Below, piece by piece: positions 8,232-15,740 of a stretch of DNA of 64,000 nt; within the stretch, counting starts at the first letter, position 1; the number at the start of each line of letters is the position of its first letter. Under the pieces are notes generated by a model that was not told the origin of the DNA, ran no database searches, and worked only from the letters and a program-made list of their open reading frames with translations. The position numbers and the translations under genes are program-made. This DNA comes from JBCBKP01 sp038521625 (GTDB taxonomy: Bacteria > Planctomycetota > Phycisphaerae > Phycisphaerales > UBA1924), in NCBI GenBank assembly GCA_038521625.1, contig JBCBKP010000003.1, forward strand, positions 1 through 64,000. The letters run 5' to 3'.

Positions 8232-9220
8232 GGCGTCGTCTCGGTCTGATCGAGTGGGCGCCCGCGCAGCGTAAGAGACCTGTGCATCACGCTCGGGCCC
8301 GTGACGTCACCGTTCACGTCCACCCAGGAGATCACCGTCTCTGACATGTCGGCGCGGAGGACCCAGCCGGTCTCCAGATCGATGTAGATATCGCCCGAGT
8401 GCCGCGACTTCCCCTCCGTGGTGACGAAAAACCTCGGGGCCGGCTCGAGGACCATCTTGTAGTGGTTGTCCGTCGTCTCGAATCCGACGATCGCACAAGG
8501 CCGCTCCCCGACCCGCGACAGCCCCTTCCACGACAGCCGCACCTCGCCGTGCACGAACTCCGATCCCTCCGACAACCCAGGAACGTTGCCCAGCGGCGCC
8601 TCGGTGCCCGACGTGCCGTGCACGATCTCGTCACCGACCCGCACCAGATCCTGGATCCCCGGCCCCGAGAGCAAGGGCTGGGCGTACACGTTGCACAGCA
8701 CGTGGTAGTCGGTGAACGCGTTGTAGACGAGGAAGTCGTTCTGCGGCCCGATCACCTCGCCATCGCTGTCAACCAGCCCGACGAACCGGGCGTTCGGAAG
8801 CCCGAAGACGTCCCCGCCCGGCGCCACGTCGGCCGACGGATAGGCGAACTCGTAGCTCCAGCCGTCTAGCGATGGGACGTGCGAGTCCGGCCCGTCCCCG
8901 CCCAGAATGCTGAACCTCCCGCAGCGGTACCGCACGGCTCGCCCGCCGTCGCCCGCCGACGGCAAGCAGTCCAGGTCCAGCCGGTACGAGGCGTCCGAGA
9001 CCCGGTCCGCCTCGGGCTGCTGGATCGTGATGTCGACGTGAATCTCGTACGTGTGCGGCCGGCCGACGCGGACCATCGGCAGCCGGGCAGTCTCGCGCAG
9101 CCCGCCGATCGCGTCGCCCCGCCCCAGCGCGGTCTGGCCGAGCGCCGGCGGCGTCCCGACGATCAGCAGCGCCAGCGCCGCTCCCATCCATCTCCCGCAA
9201 ACATCATTCACCCGAGTCAT
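8228..9220 (-). CDS. Secreted protein of unknown function
   Basis: A 330-residue protein starting at ATG 9220 with a signal peptide (MTRVNDV, hydrophobic core ALALLIVG, cleavage near LGQ). The mature part is rich in beta structure, contains pairs of cysteines (LDCLP, YRCG, VLCN, RPCA) and looks like an extracytoplasmic beta-sandwich. No family was recognised. The coding frame extends upstream to 9289, but that part has no ribosome binding site. It overlaps the CPBP protease gene by 4 bases, so the two may work together; the protease could even act on it, which is inference only. Confidence 0.7.
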   Translation of the reverse strand: MTRVNDVCGRWMGAALALLIVGTPPALGQTALGRGDAIGGLRETARLPMVRVGRPHTYEIHVDITIQQPEADRVSDASYRLDLDCLPSAGDGGRAVRYRCGRFSILGGDGPDSHVPSLDGWSYEFAYPSADVAPGGDVFGLPNARFVGLVDSDGEVIGPQNDFLVYNAFTDYHVLCNVYAQPLLSGPGIQDLVRVGDEIVHGTSGTEAPLGNVPGLSEGSEFVHGEVRLSWKGLSRVGERPCAIVGFETTDNHYKMVLEPAPRFFVTTEGKSRHSGDIYIDLETGWVLRADMSETVISWVDVNGDVTGPSVMHRSLTLRGRPLDQTETTP

Positions 9221-9310
9221 GGCCGCCCCCCGTGCATCAATGCGTCCGTCCGTGCAGTCGCATGATCCGAATCCGGAACAGACCGTCAAGGAAAGTAGCC
9301 GGCAAGATGA

Positions 9311-9895
9311 TTACGGGACTAGCTGGAGCGTGTCGTAGAACCCCGCGTGCTCGATGATCATCCCGTTGTCCACGTCGAAGATGTGGACCGCCACCGCGTC
9401 GGTGGTGGTCCGATCCGCCCGGGACGTCATGCAGACGCGCCCCGACTCCAGAAAGACCTTGGCGCCGACGACGTTCAGAACGCTCCGCGTCAACCGCTCG
9501 AACCGATAGGCCTCGAACGCGGCCTCGAACGCGCCCCGGATCGCCGCGCTCCCCTCGATGGCCGGGCTAGACGGCAGCAGCATCACCGCGTCCCCGCGGT
9601 AGCACGCGACGAGCCGATCGACGTCGGCGTCGAAGAACGCGTCCTCCCACCCCCGGATCACGCCCGCGGCGGGTTCCCCCCCGTCCTGCTCGCTGGGGCG
9701 GGCCAGCCCCGACGCATTGACCCCGAGGGCCGACGCGAGGCGCCTCAGCGTCTCCGCATCGACGCGGTTTCCACGCTCGACATTCCTGACGGTTCGCGCG
9801 TCCACCCCCGAGCGGGTCGCGAGCGCCTCCTGCGTCAAGCCCTGCTCGCGGCGAAGCGCCCTGGCTCGCTCTCCGTCGGGATCGATCCCTCGCAT
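9311..9895 (-). CDS. XRE helix-turn-helix fused to a SnoaL/NTF2-like domain
   Basis: A 194-residue two-domain protein. Residues about 8-65 are a Cro/CI helix-turn-helix (REQGLTQEALATRSGVDART, then VERGNRVDAETLRRLASALGV). Residues about 78-194 form an NTF2-like fold (IRGWEDAFFDADVDRLVACY...GDAVMLLPSSPAIEGSAAIRGAFEAAFEAY), as in SnoaL and ketosteroid isomerase-like proteins. The second domain has a closed hydrophobic pocket in relatives and may bind a small molecule to control DNA binding. It stands alone between two unrelated genes. ATG 9895 is the only reasonable start. Confidence 0.85.
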   Translation of the reverse strand: MRGIDPDGERARALRREQGLTQEALATRSGVDARTVRNVERGNRVDAETLRRLASALGVNASGLARPSEQDGGEPAAGVIRGWEDAFFDADVDRLVACYRGDAVMLLPSSPAIEGSAAIRGAFEAAFEAYRFERLTRSVLNVVGAKVFLESGRVCMTSRADRTTTDAVAVHIFDVDNGMIIEHAGFYDTLQLVP

Positions 9896-9921
9896 GCCTG
9901 TCGATGATACGGGCTCAGCCG

Positions 9922-9943
9922 GCGGGCCCCCGGGGCGGCCCGC
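9922..9943 (-). terminator. GC-rich hairpin upstream of the XRE-SnoaL gene
   Basis: GCGGGCC and GGCCCGC form a perfect 7-bp stem around 8 bases. It lies downstream of the hydrolase gene on the minus strand and could terminate that transcript. There is no T-run. Confidence 0.35.
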
Positions 9944-9944
9944 G

Positions 9945-10040
9945 TCAGTCGATCCGATCGAACGGCAGACCCCAAACGCGGTGGCCCTCGTACCGCAGCG
10001 ACGCCACGCGCCCGCCCGAACCGAACGTCGGGATCAGCGC
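9945..10040 (-). pseudogene. Possible C-terminal remnant of a NUDIX hydrolase
   Basis: Directly after the hydrolase stop, another minus frame encodes 31 residues ending RYEGHRVWGLPFDRID-stop. Its tail resembles the C-terminus of CoA-pyrophosphatase-type NUDIX enzymes (Y-x-G-x-x-h-W-G). No start or NUDIX box precedes it, since upstream this frame lies inside the hydrolase gene. It may be a decayed fragment or a chance match. Confidence 0.22.
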
Positions 10041-10041
10041 G

Positions 10042-10872
10042 TCAGCCGCCCTTCTGCAATGGGGCGCCCCCGAGCTCCTGCTCGAGCCAGCGGTCGATCT
10101 CCGCGAGCGACTCGGGGTGGTAGATGAACACGCCGATCGCGTGCGTCGTCCCCTCGTAGATCCGCACTTCCGATCGGCCGTCCGTCATCGTCTTCAGCCG
10201 CTCCGCCGTCGCGGCCGCGTCGTAGCGAGCCAGCTCGTCGCTGCACGCCAGGTACAACCCCGAGCTCTTGATGTTGTGCAGCTCCGCGCCCGGGTACAGC
10301 TCGGGGAAGCGGAACGAGATCGCCGTCGCCGACACCGTGACGATCGTCCGGACAGGCTCGTCATGCATCCGCATCCACGACGTGATCAGATTCCCGCCGT
10401 ACGACGCGCCGATCACCGCGATCCGGTCCGCGTCGACCCCGTCCCTCGCCCGCAGCCAGCCGAGTGCCGCGACGAGGTCGCGGTGCGCCAGCGTCGGGTT
10501 CTGACGCAGCGCTTCGATGTCGCCCCCCTCCGACTCGCCCCGTCCGCGGATGTCGATCGACAGCAGGTGATACCCGTCATCGAGCAACGTCTCGACGAGC
10601 CCCGAGAACCAGTAGTACTCCTTGCGCTGATTGCCGCCGTGCAGCATCAGCACCGCCGGACGCGGCACGTCGAGCGCCGCCGGGGCCCGGTACAGCCCGG
10701 CGATCTTCACGCCGTCGCTCGCCTCGAAGAACACCGTCTCCGCGGGGATCTCCTCCAGCGACCGCTCGATCGCTTCCTCGATCGTCGCCGGCTGTCCGGG
10801 CGGCGCGCCCTCCTGGGCCGCCGCCCCGGCCGATATCAGGCCGCAGGCGAATAGGGTGAGTGCGCGGGACAT
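10042..10872 (-). CDS. Secreted alpha/beta hydrolase (dienelactone hydrolase-like)
   Basis: A 276-residue protein with a signal peptide (MSRALTLFACGLISAGAAA). The alpha/beta-hydrolase fold is marked by VLMLHGGN (oxyanion hole region), the nucleophile elbow GASYGGN, and EGTTHAIG carrying the likely catalytic His near residue 245. The sequence SIDIRGRGES is typical of the family. It probably hydrolyses an ester or amide in the periplasm; the substrate cannot be read from the sequence. ATG 10872 starts the signal peptide. Monocistronic. Confidence 0.85.
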   Translation of the reverse strand: MSRALTLFACGLISAGAAAQEGAPPGQPATIEEAIERSLEEIPAETVFFEASDGVKIAGLYRAPAALDVPRPAVLMLHGGNQRKEYYWFSGLVETLLDDGYHLLSIDIRGRGESEGGDIEALRQNPTLAHRDLVAALGWLRARDGVDADRIAVIGASYGGNLITSWMRMHDEPVRTIVTVSATAISFRFPELYPGAELHNIKSSGLYLACSDELARYDAAATAERLKTMTDGRSEVRIYEGTTHAIGVFIYHPESLAEIDRWLEQELGGAPLQKGG

Positions 10873-10945
10873 GCCGCGTAGAGACTCGCCGGACCCGTCC
10901 GCCCGTCACGAACCCCGAGAACAATCACGACCGCCAGAGGCCGAG

Positions 10946-11089
10946 TCAGCCAGCCGCCCGAACCGCCACCTCGAGCAATGCCGCCGTCGCGTCCAGCTCG
11001 TCACGATTCACAGCGTGCGGCTCGCCCGCCCATTCCACACCGCTCTCCAGAGAGACGCCCGCGTGCGGATCGGAATCAGCCCGCGCCAT
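10946..11089 (-). CDS. Possible short ORF after the dioxygenase gene
   Basis: An ATG at 11089 directly follows the dioxygenase stop codon (TGAATG) and opens a 47-codon frame to 10946 (MARADSDPHAG...AGEPHAVNRDELDATAALL). Codon choice is only moderately like that of the neighbours and no family was recognised. It could be a real small protein translated by coupling, the tail of a lost gene, or noise. Confidence 0.28.
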   Translation of the reverse strand: MARADSDPHAGVSLESGVEWAGEPHAVNRDELDATAALLEVAVRAAG

Positions 11090-11992
11090 TCAGCGCACCC
11101 CCGAACCAGAGTCCAGAGGGACCAGATGCCGCTCGATCTCCGCCCGCCGCGCCTCGAACTGCGACGGCAACTTGAGCGCCCCGCCGAGCGACTCCAGCGG
11201 CTCGTCGACGTCGAACCCCGGCCCGTCCGTCGCGACCTCGAAGATCACGCCGCCCGGGATCCGCGAGTAGATCGACCGGAAGTAGTTGCGGTCCTGCACC
11301 GGCGTCACGCCGACCCCCGCGTCCGTGAGTCTCCGAGCGATCTCGAGCTGCGCGTCTTCGTCCGGAACGCGCCACGCGACGTGGTGCACCGTCCCCGCGC
11401 CCATCGACGTTCGGCGATCGATCGCCGACTCACGCAGCTCGACGTACGCCGCCGAGCCCTCAGGCCCCACCAGCAGGCGGCCCGCGGCCCCATCCCGGAA
11501 CCCGAGCACTTTCCGCAGGAACCCCGATGTGTGCGCGACGTCGGGCACATCGATCGCCACCCCGGCGACACGCGAGATCGCGTGCCCTTCAGACTCGCCG
11601 TCCTCGATCAGCGCGAAGCGCATCCCATCGGGATCCTCGAACGCCAGCCCGCGCCCGCCGCCGATCTCGCGCAGTTCCGAGGGCGTCCCGTTCGAACCAA
11701 GCCGCTCCGCCCAGGACCCGAGCGAACCCGAGGCAACCGCGAGGTGCGTCTCGGTGATCTCGGGCGACCCGTGCACGCCACGCTTCGCGTGCGGGTGGGG
11801 GAAGTGCGTCAGCAGCGTGCCCGGCGAGCCGCGCTCGTCGCCGTAATAGAGGTGGTACGTCAGCGGGTCGTCGAAATTGACCGTCTTCTTCACCAGCCGC
11901 AGCCCGAGCGCTTCGGTGTAGAACCGGTGGTTGCCGGTCGGCGACTTCGCCAGGGCCGTGACATGGTGCAGTCCCGTGAGCAAACCGGTCAT
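11090..11992 (-). CDS. Ring-cleaving dioxygenase of the glyoxalase fold (MhqO/MhqE-like)
   Basis: A 300-residue protein with two vicinal-oxygen-chelate halves. Metal ligands in relatives match LHHVTALA (residues 8-15), HHVAWRV in the second half and IFEVATDGPGFDVDE near the C-terminus. Proteins of this type (MhqO, MhqE, MhqA) are annotated as dioxygenases or quinone-detoxifying enzymes and are controlled by quinone- or electrophile-sensing repressors. It is divergent from a SnoaL-like gene, with a long palindrome between them. ATG 11992 matches the family start; an upstream ATG at 12022 would add ten unlike residues. Confidence 0.88.
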   Translation of the reverse strand: MTGLLTGLHHVTALAKSPTGNHRFYTEALGLRLVKKTVNFDDPLTYHLYYGDERGSPGTLLTHFPHPHAKRGVHGSPEITETHLAVASGSLGSWAERLGSNGTPSELREIGGGRGLAFEDPDGMRFALIEDGESEGHAISRVAGVAIDVPDVAHTSGFLRKVLGFRDGAAGRLLVGPEGSAAYVELRESAIDRRTSMGAGTVHHVAWRVPDEDAQLEIARRLTDAGVGVTPVQDRNYFRSIYSRIPGGVIFEVATDGPGFDVDEPLESLGGALKLPSQFEARRAEIERHLVPLDSGSGVR

Positions 11993-12056
11993 GGTGCGAT
12001 CCTCCGATTGCCGGCGATCCAATCAGAATCCAGACAAGATTCTGAGGCCGCCCATC

Positions 12057-12086
12057 GAATAATATCTGTTGCAACAGGTATTATTC
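12057..12086. promoter_or_regulatory. 30-bp imperfect palindrome, probable operator in a divergent promoter
   Basis: A dyad centred between 12071 and 12072 pairs 14 of 15 positions on each side. The inner core is CTGTTGCAACAG and the arms are AATAATA/TATTATT. It is strikingly AT-rich for this genome. It sits 65 bases upstream of both divergent genes, where a MarR-, TetR- or DUF24-type electrophile-responsive repressor would be expected to act. Confidence 0.7.
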
Positions 12087-12150
12087 CGCCGCCGGCGATG
12101 ACGACCGGCCCGCACCCGAAACTCCCGATTCTGAACGAAGGAGACCACCC

Positions 12151-12501
12151 ATGACCGTCCGCATCAACGAGCTGCTTGAGTACGTCCGCCAGGGCAAGAT
12201 CATGGACGCGATGAAGGAGTTCTACGCCGAAGACTCCGTCATGACCGAGCCCGCCTACGGCGCCACCAACGGCCTCGCCGCCAACCTCGAGCGCGAGCAG
12301 AAGTTCGTCGACTCCGTCGCCGAGTTCAAACGCTTCGACACCCCGGCCGTCGCTATCGACGGCGACACCTCGGTCTACGAGAACGTCATGGACTGGGTCG
12401 GCAAGGACGGCAAGGACTACCACGTCGAGCAGGTCGTCGTCGCCAAGTGGAACGCCGACGGCAAGATCGTCCACGAGCGCTTCTACTACGACCGCGGCTG
12501 A
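12151..12501 (+). CDS. SnoaL-like (NTF2-fold) protein
   Basis: A 116-residue single-domain protein with the NTF2-like pattern: YVRQGKIMDAMKEFYAEDSVMTEP at the N-terminus, a central helix (LEREQKFVDSVAEFKRF) and C-terminal strands ending KIVHERFYYDRG. Such proteins are isomerases, hydratases or ligand binders, and this one lacks an obvious catalytic set. Divergent from the MhqO-like gene across the palindrome at 12057-12086, suggesting joint induction. ATG 12151 has AAGGAG 8 bases upstream. Confidence 0.85.
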   Translation: MTVRINELLEYVRQGKIMDAMKEFYAEDSVMTEPAYGATNGLAANLEREQKFVDSVAEFKRFDTPAVAIDGDTSVYENVMDWVGKDGKDYHVEQVVVAKWNADGKIVHERFYYDRG

Positions 12502-12784
12502 CCCCGCGCAGCGCTCGCAGGCCAAGTTGCATTTCTCGCACGGCCTCGCGGAGATCGCGGGGTCTGTCGCGTTGCCTCAGCACATCGGCGCTCACGCGGC
12601 CCGCTCGCCGCTCTCGCCGGCCGACCTTCCCAAGTCGGCTCCCGGTCTCGCCAGCAACATGAACCTCGCGGGTCGCACAGGCAATATTCTCATCCGCATG
12701 TCGCCTATTGCTCGAGGCGGCTCTGCTATAAAAAGAACCACGGTCTCCGACAGTCGCGCAGCCGATCACGTATGGGTTCTCCGT

Positions 12785-13096
12785 ATGAACGACGGGATCC
12801 CTCCGGATGTGGTGCGCGTTTGTTGTCTCGTGGCCGGCCGGGGATGGGTCGCCGTCTCGCCCGGACAGCGACCCGAGAGGACGCTCCTGGAACAGCCATT
12901 CTTCCTGAAGAAGATGCGTGCGCCGGACGGCACAACGTTCATCGAATACTGGGGCTACGCCGTCGATGAGCGACGCTCCCTCGGAGATCCCGCCCAGATC
13001 GCCGACGCGCAGAAATCGTTCGGTGACGATCCCCGAGTCGCGCTCCACGAATGGGAACCACTGAAGAAGGTTGCCGAGATCATCAAGTCGATGTGA
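12785..13096 (+). CDS. Small protein of unknown function, paralog A
   Basis: Predicted 103 residues from ATG 12785. The frame is open back to 12527, but the upstream part contains an AT-rich -10-like TATAAA (12727-12732) and is unlikely to be translated. No family was recognised. It shares with the next gene an ordered set of positions: CCL, GWV, PERT, a later DG, and FGxDPxxAL near the C-terminus. The two are therefore tandem paralogs. Soluble, no signal peptide. Codon use is less GC3-rich than in the neighbours, which may mean recent acquisition. Confidence 0.55.
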   Translation: MNDGIPPDVVRVCCLVAGRGWVAVSPGQRPERTLLEQPFFLKKMRAPDGTTFIEYWGYAVDERRSLGDPAQIADAQKSFGDDPRVALHEWEPLKKVAEIIKSM

Positions 13097-13302
13097 TCAT
13101 GGCGGCATCACCGAGTCGAGGCAAAGCTGTTCTCCGTGCCGACCGGCCATCGCGCGAGTCAAAGCCGCGGCGTGGCCTGAGCGATGATTCGGGCCCCGAG
13201 CGCCGCACGAACTGCGACGAGCGCCGTGCGTCAGTTCCGCTCTTCACGGAATGCGGGCGGGGGATCCGGCGCGGGCCGAACGTCAACGAACGAGAGCGAG
13301 AG

Positions 13303-13599
13303 ATGTTGAACAGATCGGTGCGAACCGAGCTCTGCTGTCTGACCTCGGACGCCGGCTGGGTGCTGTCAGCGGCGAACGCGATCCCCGAACGCACCGTTCG
13401 AATCGTCCCAGTCGTGCTCACGACCCACGAGCGCGGAGACGGGCTCGTCATCCGCTGCCGATTCGGCGCGGCGGAAGTCGTCGGGACCGAGGAGGAGCAC
13501 TTCGAGACCGTCCTGAGATTCGGGAAGGACCCGAAGCACGCACTCGCTTCGCTCGAGCATCCGATCCAGGTCTACCCGCTTCTCGAGGAGCCGACTTGA
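13303..13599 (+). CDS. Small protein of unknown function, paralog B
   Basis: Predicted 98 residues from ATG 13303, preceded by a purine-rich GAGAGCGAGAG. It begins MLNRSVRTELCCL and aligns end to end with the preceding small protein (CCL, GWV, PERT, P-x-x-L, DG, FGKDPKHAL). The frame is open upstream to 13051 but overlaps the end of paralog A and lacks recognisable features there. About 200 bases without a gene separate the two. Function unknown; soluble; no partner evident. Confidence 0.55.
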   Translation: MLNRSVRTELCCLTSDAGWVLSAANAIPERTVRIVPVVLTTHERGDGLVIRCRFGAAEVVGTEEEHFETVLRFGKDPKHALASLEHPIQVYPLLEEPT

Positions 13600-13641
13600 T
13601 CGCGGGCTCTCCGCCCGCCGGTCGCTCGCCTCGCGTGCCGC

Positions 13642-13881
13642 TCAGTGCGCCCAACCTTGTGCGATCAGCAGCGCGCTCGAACTCTCGATCAGCGTGCGAG
13701 CAATCTCGCTCGCGCCGCACGCCGGCGCGTGCAGCCAGGCGCGGATGAGCCCAAGCTGCGACTCGGCGATCTGCCGGACCGCCAGCGACGCCGGTACCGG
13801 CGGTGCACGATCGCGCATCAAGACCAGCCGCGCCACGATCTGATCGGCCCGCGCCCGCCCGCGATCGGCCAAATATTCAGA
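13642..13881 (-). pseudogene. C-terminal remnant of a TetR-family regulator
   Basis: A minus-strand frame of about 79 codons reads ADQIVARLVLMRD, then VRQIAESQLGLIRAWLHAP, then GASEIARTLIESSSALL. This is the helical ligand-binding C-terminus found in TetR-type regulators. It has no start codon other than TTG, no ribosome binding site and no helix-turn-helix; a stop codon precedes it at 13884-13882. It is most likely a broken gene next to an intact TetR gene on the other strand. Confidence 0.5.
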
Positions 13882-13938
13882 TTATGTTCGGTATCGAGGC
13901 CGCTCGTTGCAGGAATCCTGCGCCTGTTGGAATAAGAC

Positions 13939-13956
13939 CAACCAACTAGTTGGTTG
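13939..13956. promoter_or_regulatory. Perfect 18-bp palindrome, probable TetR operator
   Basis: CAACCAACTAGTTGGTTG is its own reverse complement. It lies 20 bases upstream of the TetR gene start, in the promoter region. The position, size and dyad symmetry are those of an autoregulatory TetR-family operator. Confidence 0.78.
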
Positions 13957-13976
13957 ATTTGGCGTAGGATTGAGCG

Positions 13977-14543
13977 ATGCCCAAGACCAGCCCCAGCCAA
14001 CTCATCGACACCGCCGAGACGCTCATGAAGCTCCACGGCTACCACGGCTTCAGCTACGCCGACGTCGCCGGGCGGGTCGGGATCACAAAGGCCAGCATCC
14101 ATCACCACTTCGCATCGAAGCAAGACCTCGCCGCCGAGACCATGAGCCGGTACCGCGAGGCGATGCGCGACGCGCTCGATCGCATCGCCGCGTCCGACAC
14201 GACGGTCTCGGGTCGCCTGCGCGGCTTCGCGGACGTGTTCCTCGGGGCGTACCACGCCGAAGGCCGCATGTGCCTGTGCGCCTCGCTCACCGGCGACTGG
14301 GAGTCGCTCCCCGAGCCGATCCGCGAGCAGGTCGCGGGATACTGGAACGACACGCGGGCTTGGCTCCGCGCGTCGCTGTGGTCCGAGGACGCGACGCCCT
14401 CGGACCGTGATCGCGAGTTCAGGGCCAACGCCGTGATCTCGCTATTCGAAGGCGCCATGCTGTGCGCCAGAGCGGACGGGGACGAGCGTCCCCTGCTGGA
14501 CGCGATCGACGCGGCGGAGGTGCTGGTAACCCTACGCGGCTGA
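13977..14543 (+). CDS. TetR/AcrR-family transcriptional repressor
   Basis: A 188-residue protein. Residues about 6-55 are the TetR helix-turn-helix (AETLMKLHGYHGFSYADVA, then VGITKASIHHHFASKQDLA). The C-terminal ligand domain contains cysteines (MCLCASLTGDW) typical of the YxaF/LmrA-like subgroup. It is first in an apparent operon with an SDR oxidoreductase and an AhpD-like protein and has a perfect palindrome just upstream. It probably represses all three and is released by a small organic ligand or electrophile; the ligand is unknown. Confidence 0.9.
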   Translation: MPKTSPSQLIDTAETLMKLHGYHGFSYADVAGRVGITKASIHHHFASKQDLAAETMSRYREAMRDALDRIAASDTTVSGRLRGFADVFLGAYHAEGRMCLCASLTGDWESLPEPIREQVAGYWNDTRAWLRASLWSEDATPSDRDREFRANAVISLFEGAMLCARADGDERPLLDAIDAAEVLVTLRG

Positions 14544-14636
14544 TCGCCTGATCGGGAACACGAATGCGGAGGGGCGGGAGCGGCCGAGGGCGTCGCTGCG
14601 CGATCGCCGCGGACGAACCACGAAGGAGCTTCGGAC

Positions 14637-15401
14637 ATGACCGGTAACTCTCCCATCGCGCTGATCGTCGGAGGATCGACGGGGATCGGCAAGGAAACGG
14701 CGGCCCGGCTGCTGCATCGAGGCCTCGAGGTGCACATCGTCTCGAGCAACCAGGACCGACTCGACGTGGCGGCGCGCGAGCTCGGCGAGCTCGGCAGCGT
14801 CGTCACGCACAAGGCCGATCTCTACGACCGCGGCGAGGTCGACACGCTGATCTCCTGGATCGAGGGCCTGGGCCGACCGATCGCCCACCTGGTCAACTCG
14901 GCCGGCACCTTCAACCCGACACCGTTCGCCGAGCACTCGCGCGACGACTACCGGTACTACCTGGACCTGAACGAGTCGATGTTCTTCATCACGCAGGCCG
15001 TGGCCAAGAACATGGCGGCCAGCGGCGGCGGATCGATCGTCAACATCGGCTCGATGTGGGCCAAGCAGGCGATCAAGGCGACGCCGTCGAGCGCGTACTC
15101 CATGCAGAAGGCCGGCCTGCACGCGCTCACCCAGCACCTCGCGATGGAGCTCGGAGACCGCGGCATCCGCGTCAACGCCGTGTCGCCCGCGGTCGTCAAG
15201 ACACCCGTCTACGAAAAGTTCATCCCCAAGGAACAGGTCGACGAGGCCCTGGCCGGATTCGACGCCTTCCACCCGATCGGCCGGATCGGCGCACCCGGCG
15301 ACGTCGCCTCGGTCGTCGACTTCCTCCTTTCGGACGCCGCCGAGTGGGTCACCGGCGCGATCTGGGACGTCGACGGCGGCGTCATGGCCGGCCGCAACTG
15401 A
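14637..15401 (+). CDS. SDR-family oxidoreductase
   Basis: A 254-residue classical short-chain dehydrogenase/reductase. The cofactor motif is GGSTGIGKETAARLL near the N-terminus, followed by VNSAGTF (NNAG equivalent), a GSMWAKQ segment with the catalytic Ser, YSMQK (YxxxK) and NAVSPAVVKTPVY. It should use NAD(P)H to interconvert a carbonyl and an alcohol. It follows the TetR gene by 93 bases, with a good GAAGGAG site before ATG 14637. Regulation by the TetR protein is inferred from gene order. Confidence 0.92.
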   Translation: MTGNSPIALIVGGSTGIGKETAARLLHRGLEVHIVSSNQDRLDVAARELGELGSVVTHKADLYDRGEVDTLISWIEGLGRPIAHLVNSAGTFNPTPFAEHSRDDYRYYLDLNESMFFITQAVAKNMAASGGGSIVNIGSMWAKQAIKATPSSAYSMQKAGLHALTQHLAMELGDRGIRVNAVSPAVVKTPVYEKFIPKEQVDEALAGFDAFHPIGRIGAPGDVASVVDFLLSDAAEWVTGAIWDVDGGVMAGRN

Positions 15402-15431
15402 TCACCGCACACCGATGCGAAGGAGACTCCG

Positions 15432-15740
15432 ATGATCGAGTACAGCAAGGACAACCTCAAGCAGCTCAAAACGATCGGCGAGAACGCGCCCGCGGCCATG
15501 CAGGGGTTCCAGGCCCTCTCCAAGGCCGCCTTCGACGAGGGCGCACTCCCGAAGAAGGTCAAGGAGCTCATCGCCGTCGCCGTCGCGATCTCGAAGGAGT
15601 GCCCCTACTGCATGGACATCCACGCGGCATCGGCCCGCAAGGCCGGGGCGACCGACGAAGAACTCGCCGAGGCGTCGATGGTCGCCGCGGCGATCGGGGC
15701 CGGGGCCGCGGTCACACACGCGACGCACGCGTTCGCGTAG
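15432..15740 (+). CDS. Short AhpD-like carboxymuconolactone decarboxylase family protein
   Basis: A 102-residue protein with the core motif CPYCMDIHAASARKAGA (CxxC plus His), which in AhpD-like peroxidases is the redox centre. Its length fits the small CMD subfamily. Third gene of the TetR-SDR operon, 30 bases after the SDR gene, with AAGGAG before ATG 15432. The last 29 bases overlap the end of the convergent lipase gene. Its likely role is thiol-dependent peroxide or electrophile removal. Confidence 0.88.
   Translation: MIEYSKDNLKQLKTIGENAPAAMQGFQALSKAAFDEGALPKKVKELIAVAVAISKECPYCMDIHAASARKAGATDEELAEASMVAAAIGAGAAVTHATHAFA

Noticed and set aside
12700..12735. A complete sigma-70 promoter before paralog A
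   Set aside because: TATAAA is clear, but the nearest TTGCTC is 13 bases away, too close for a -35 element.
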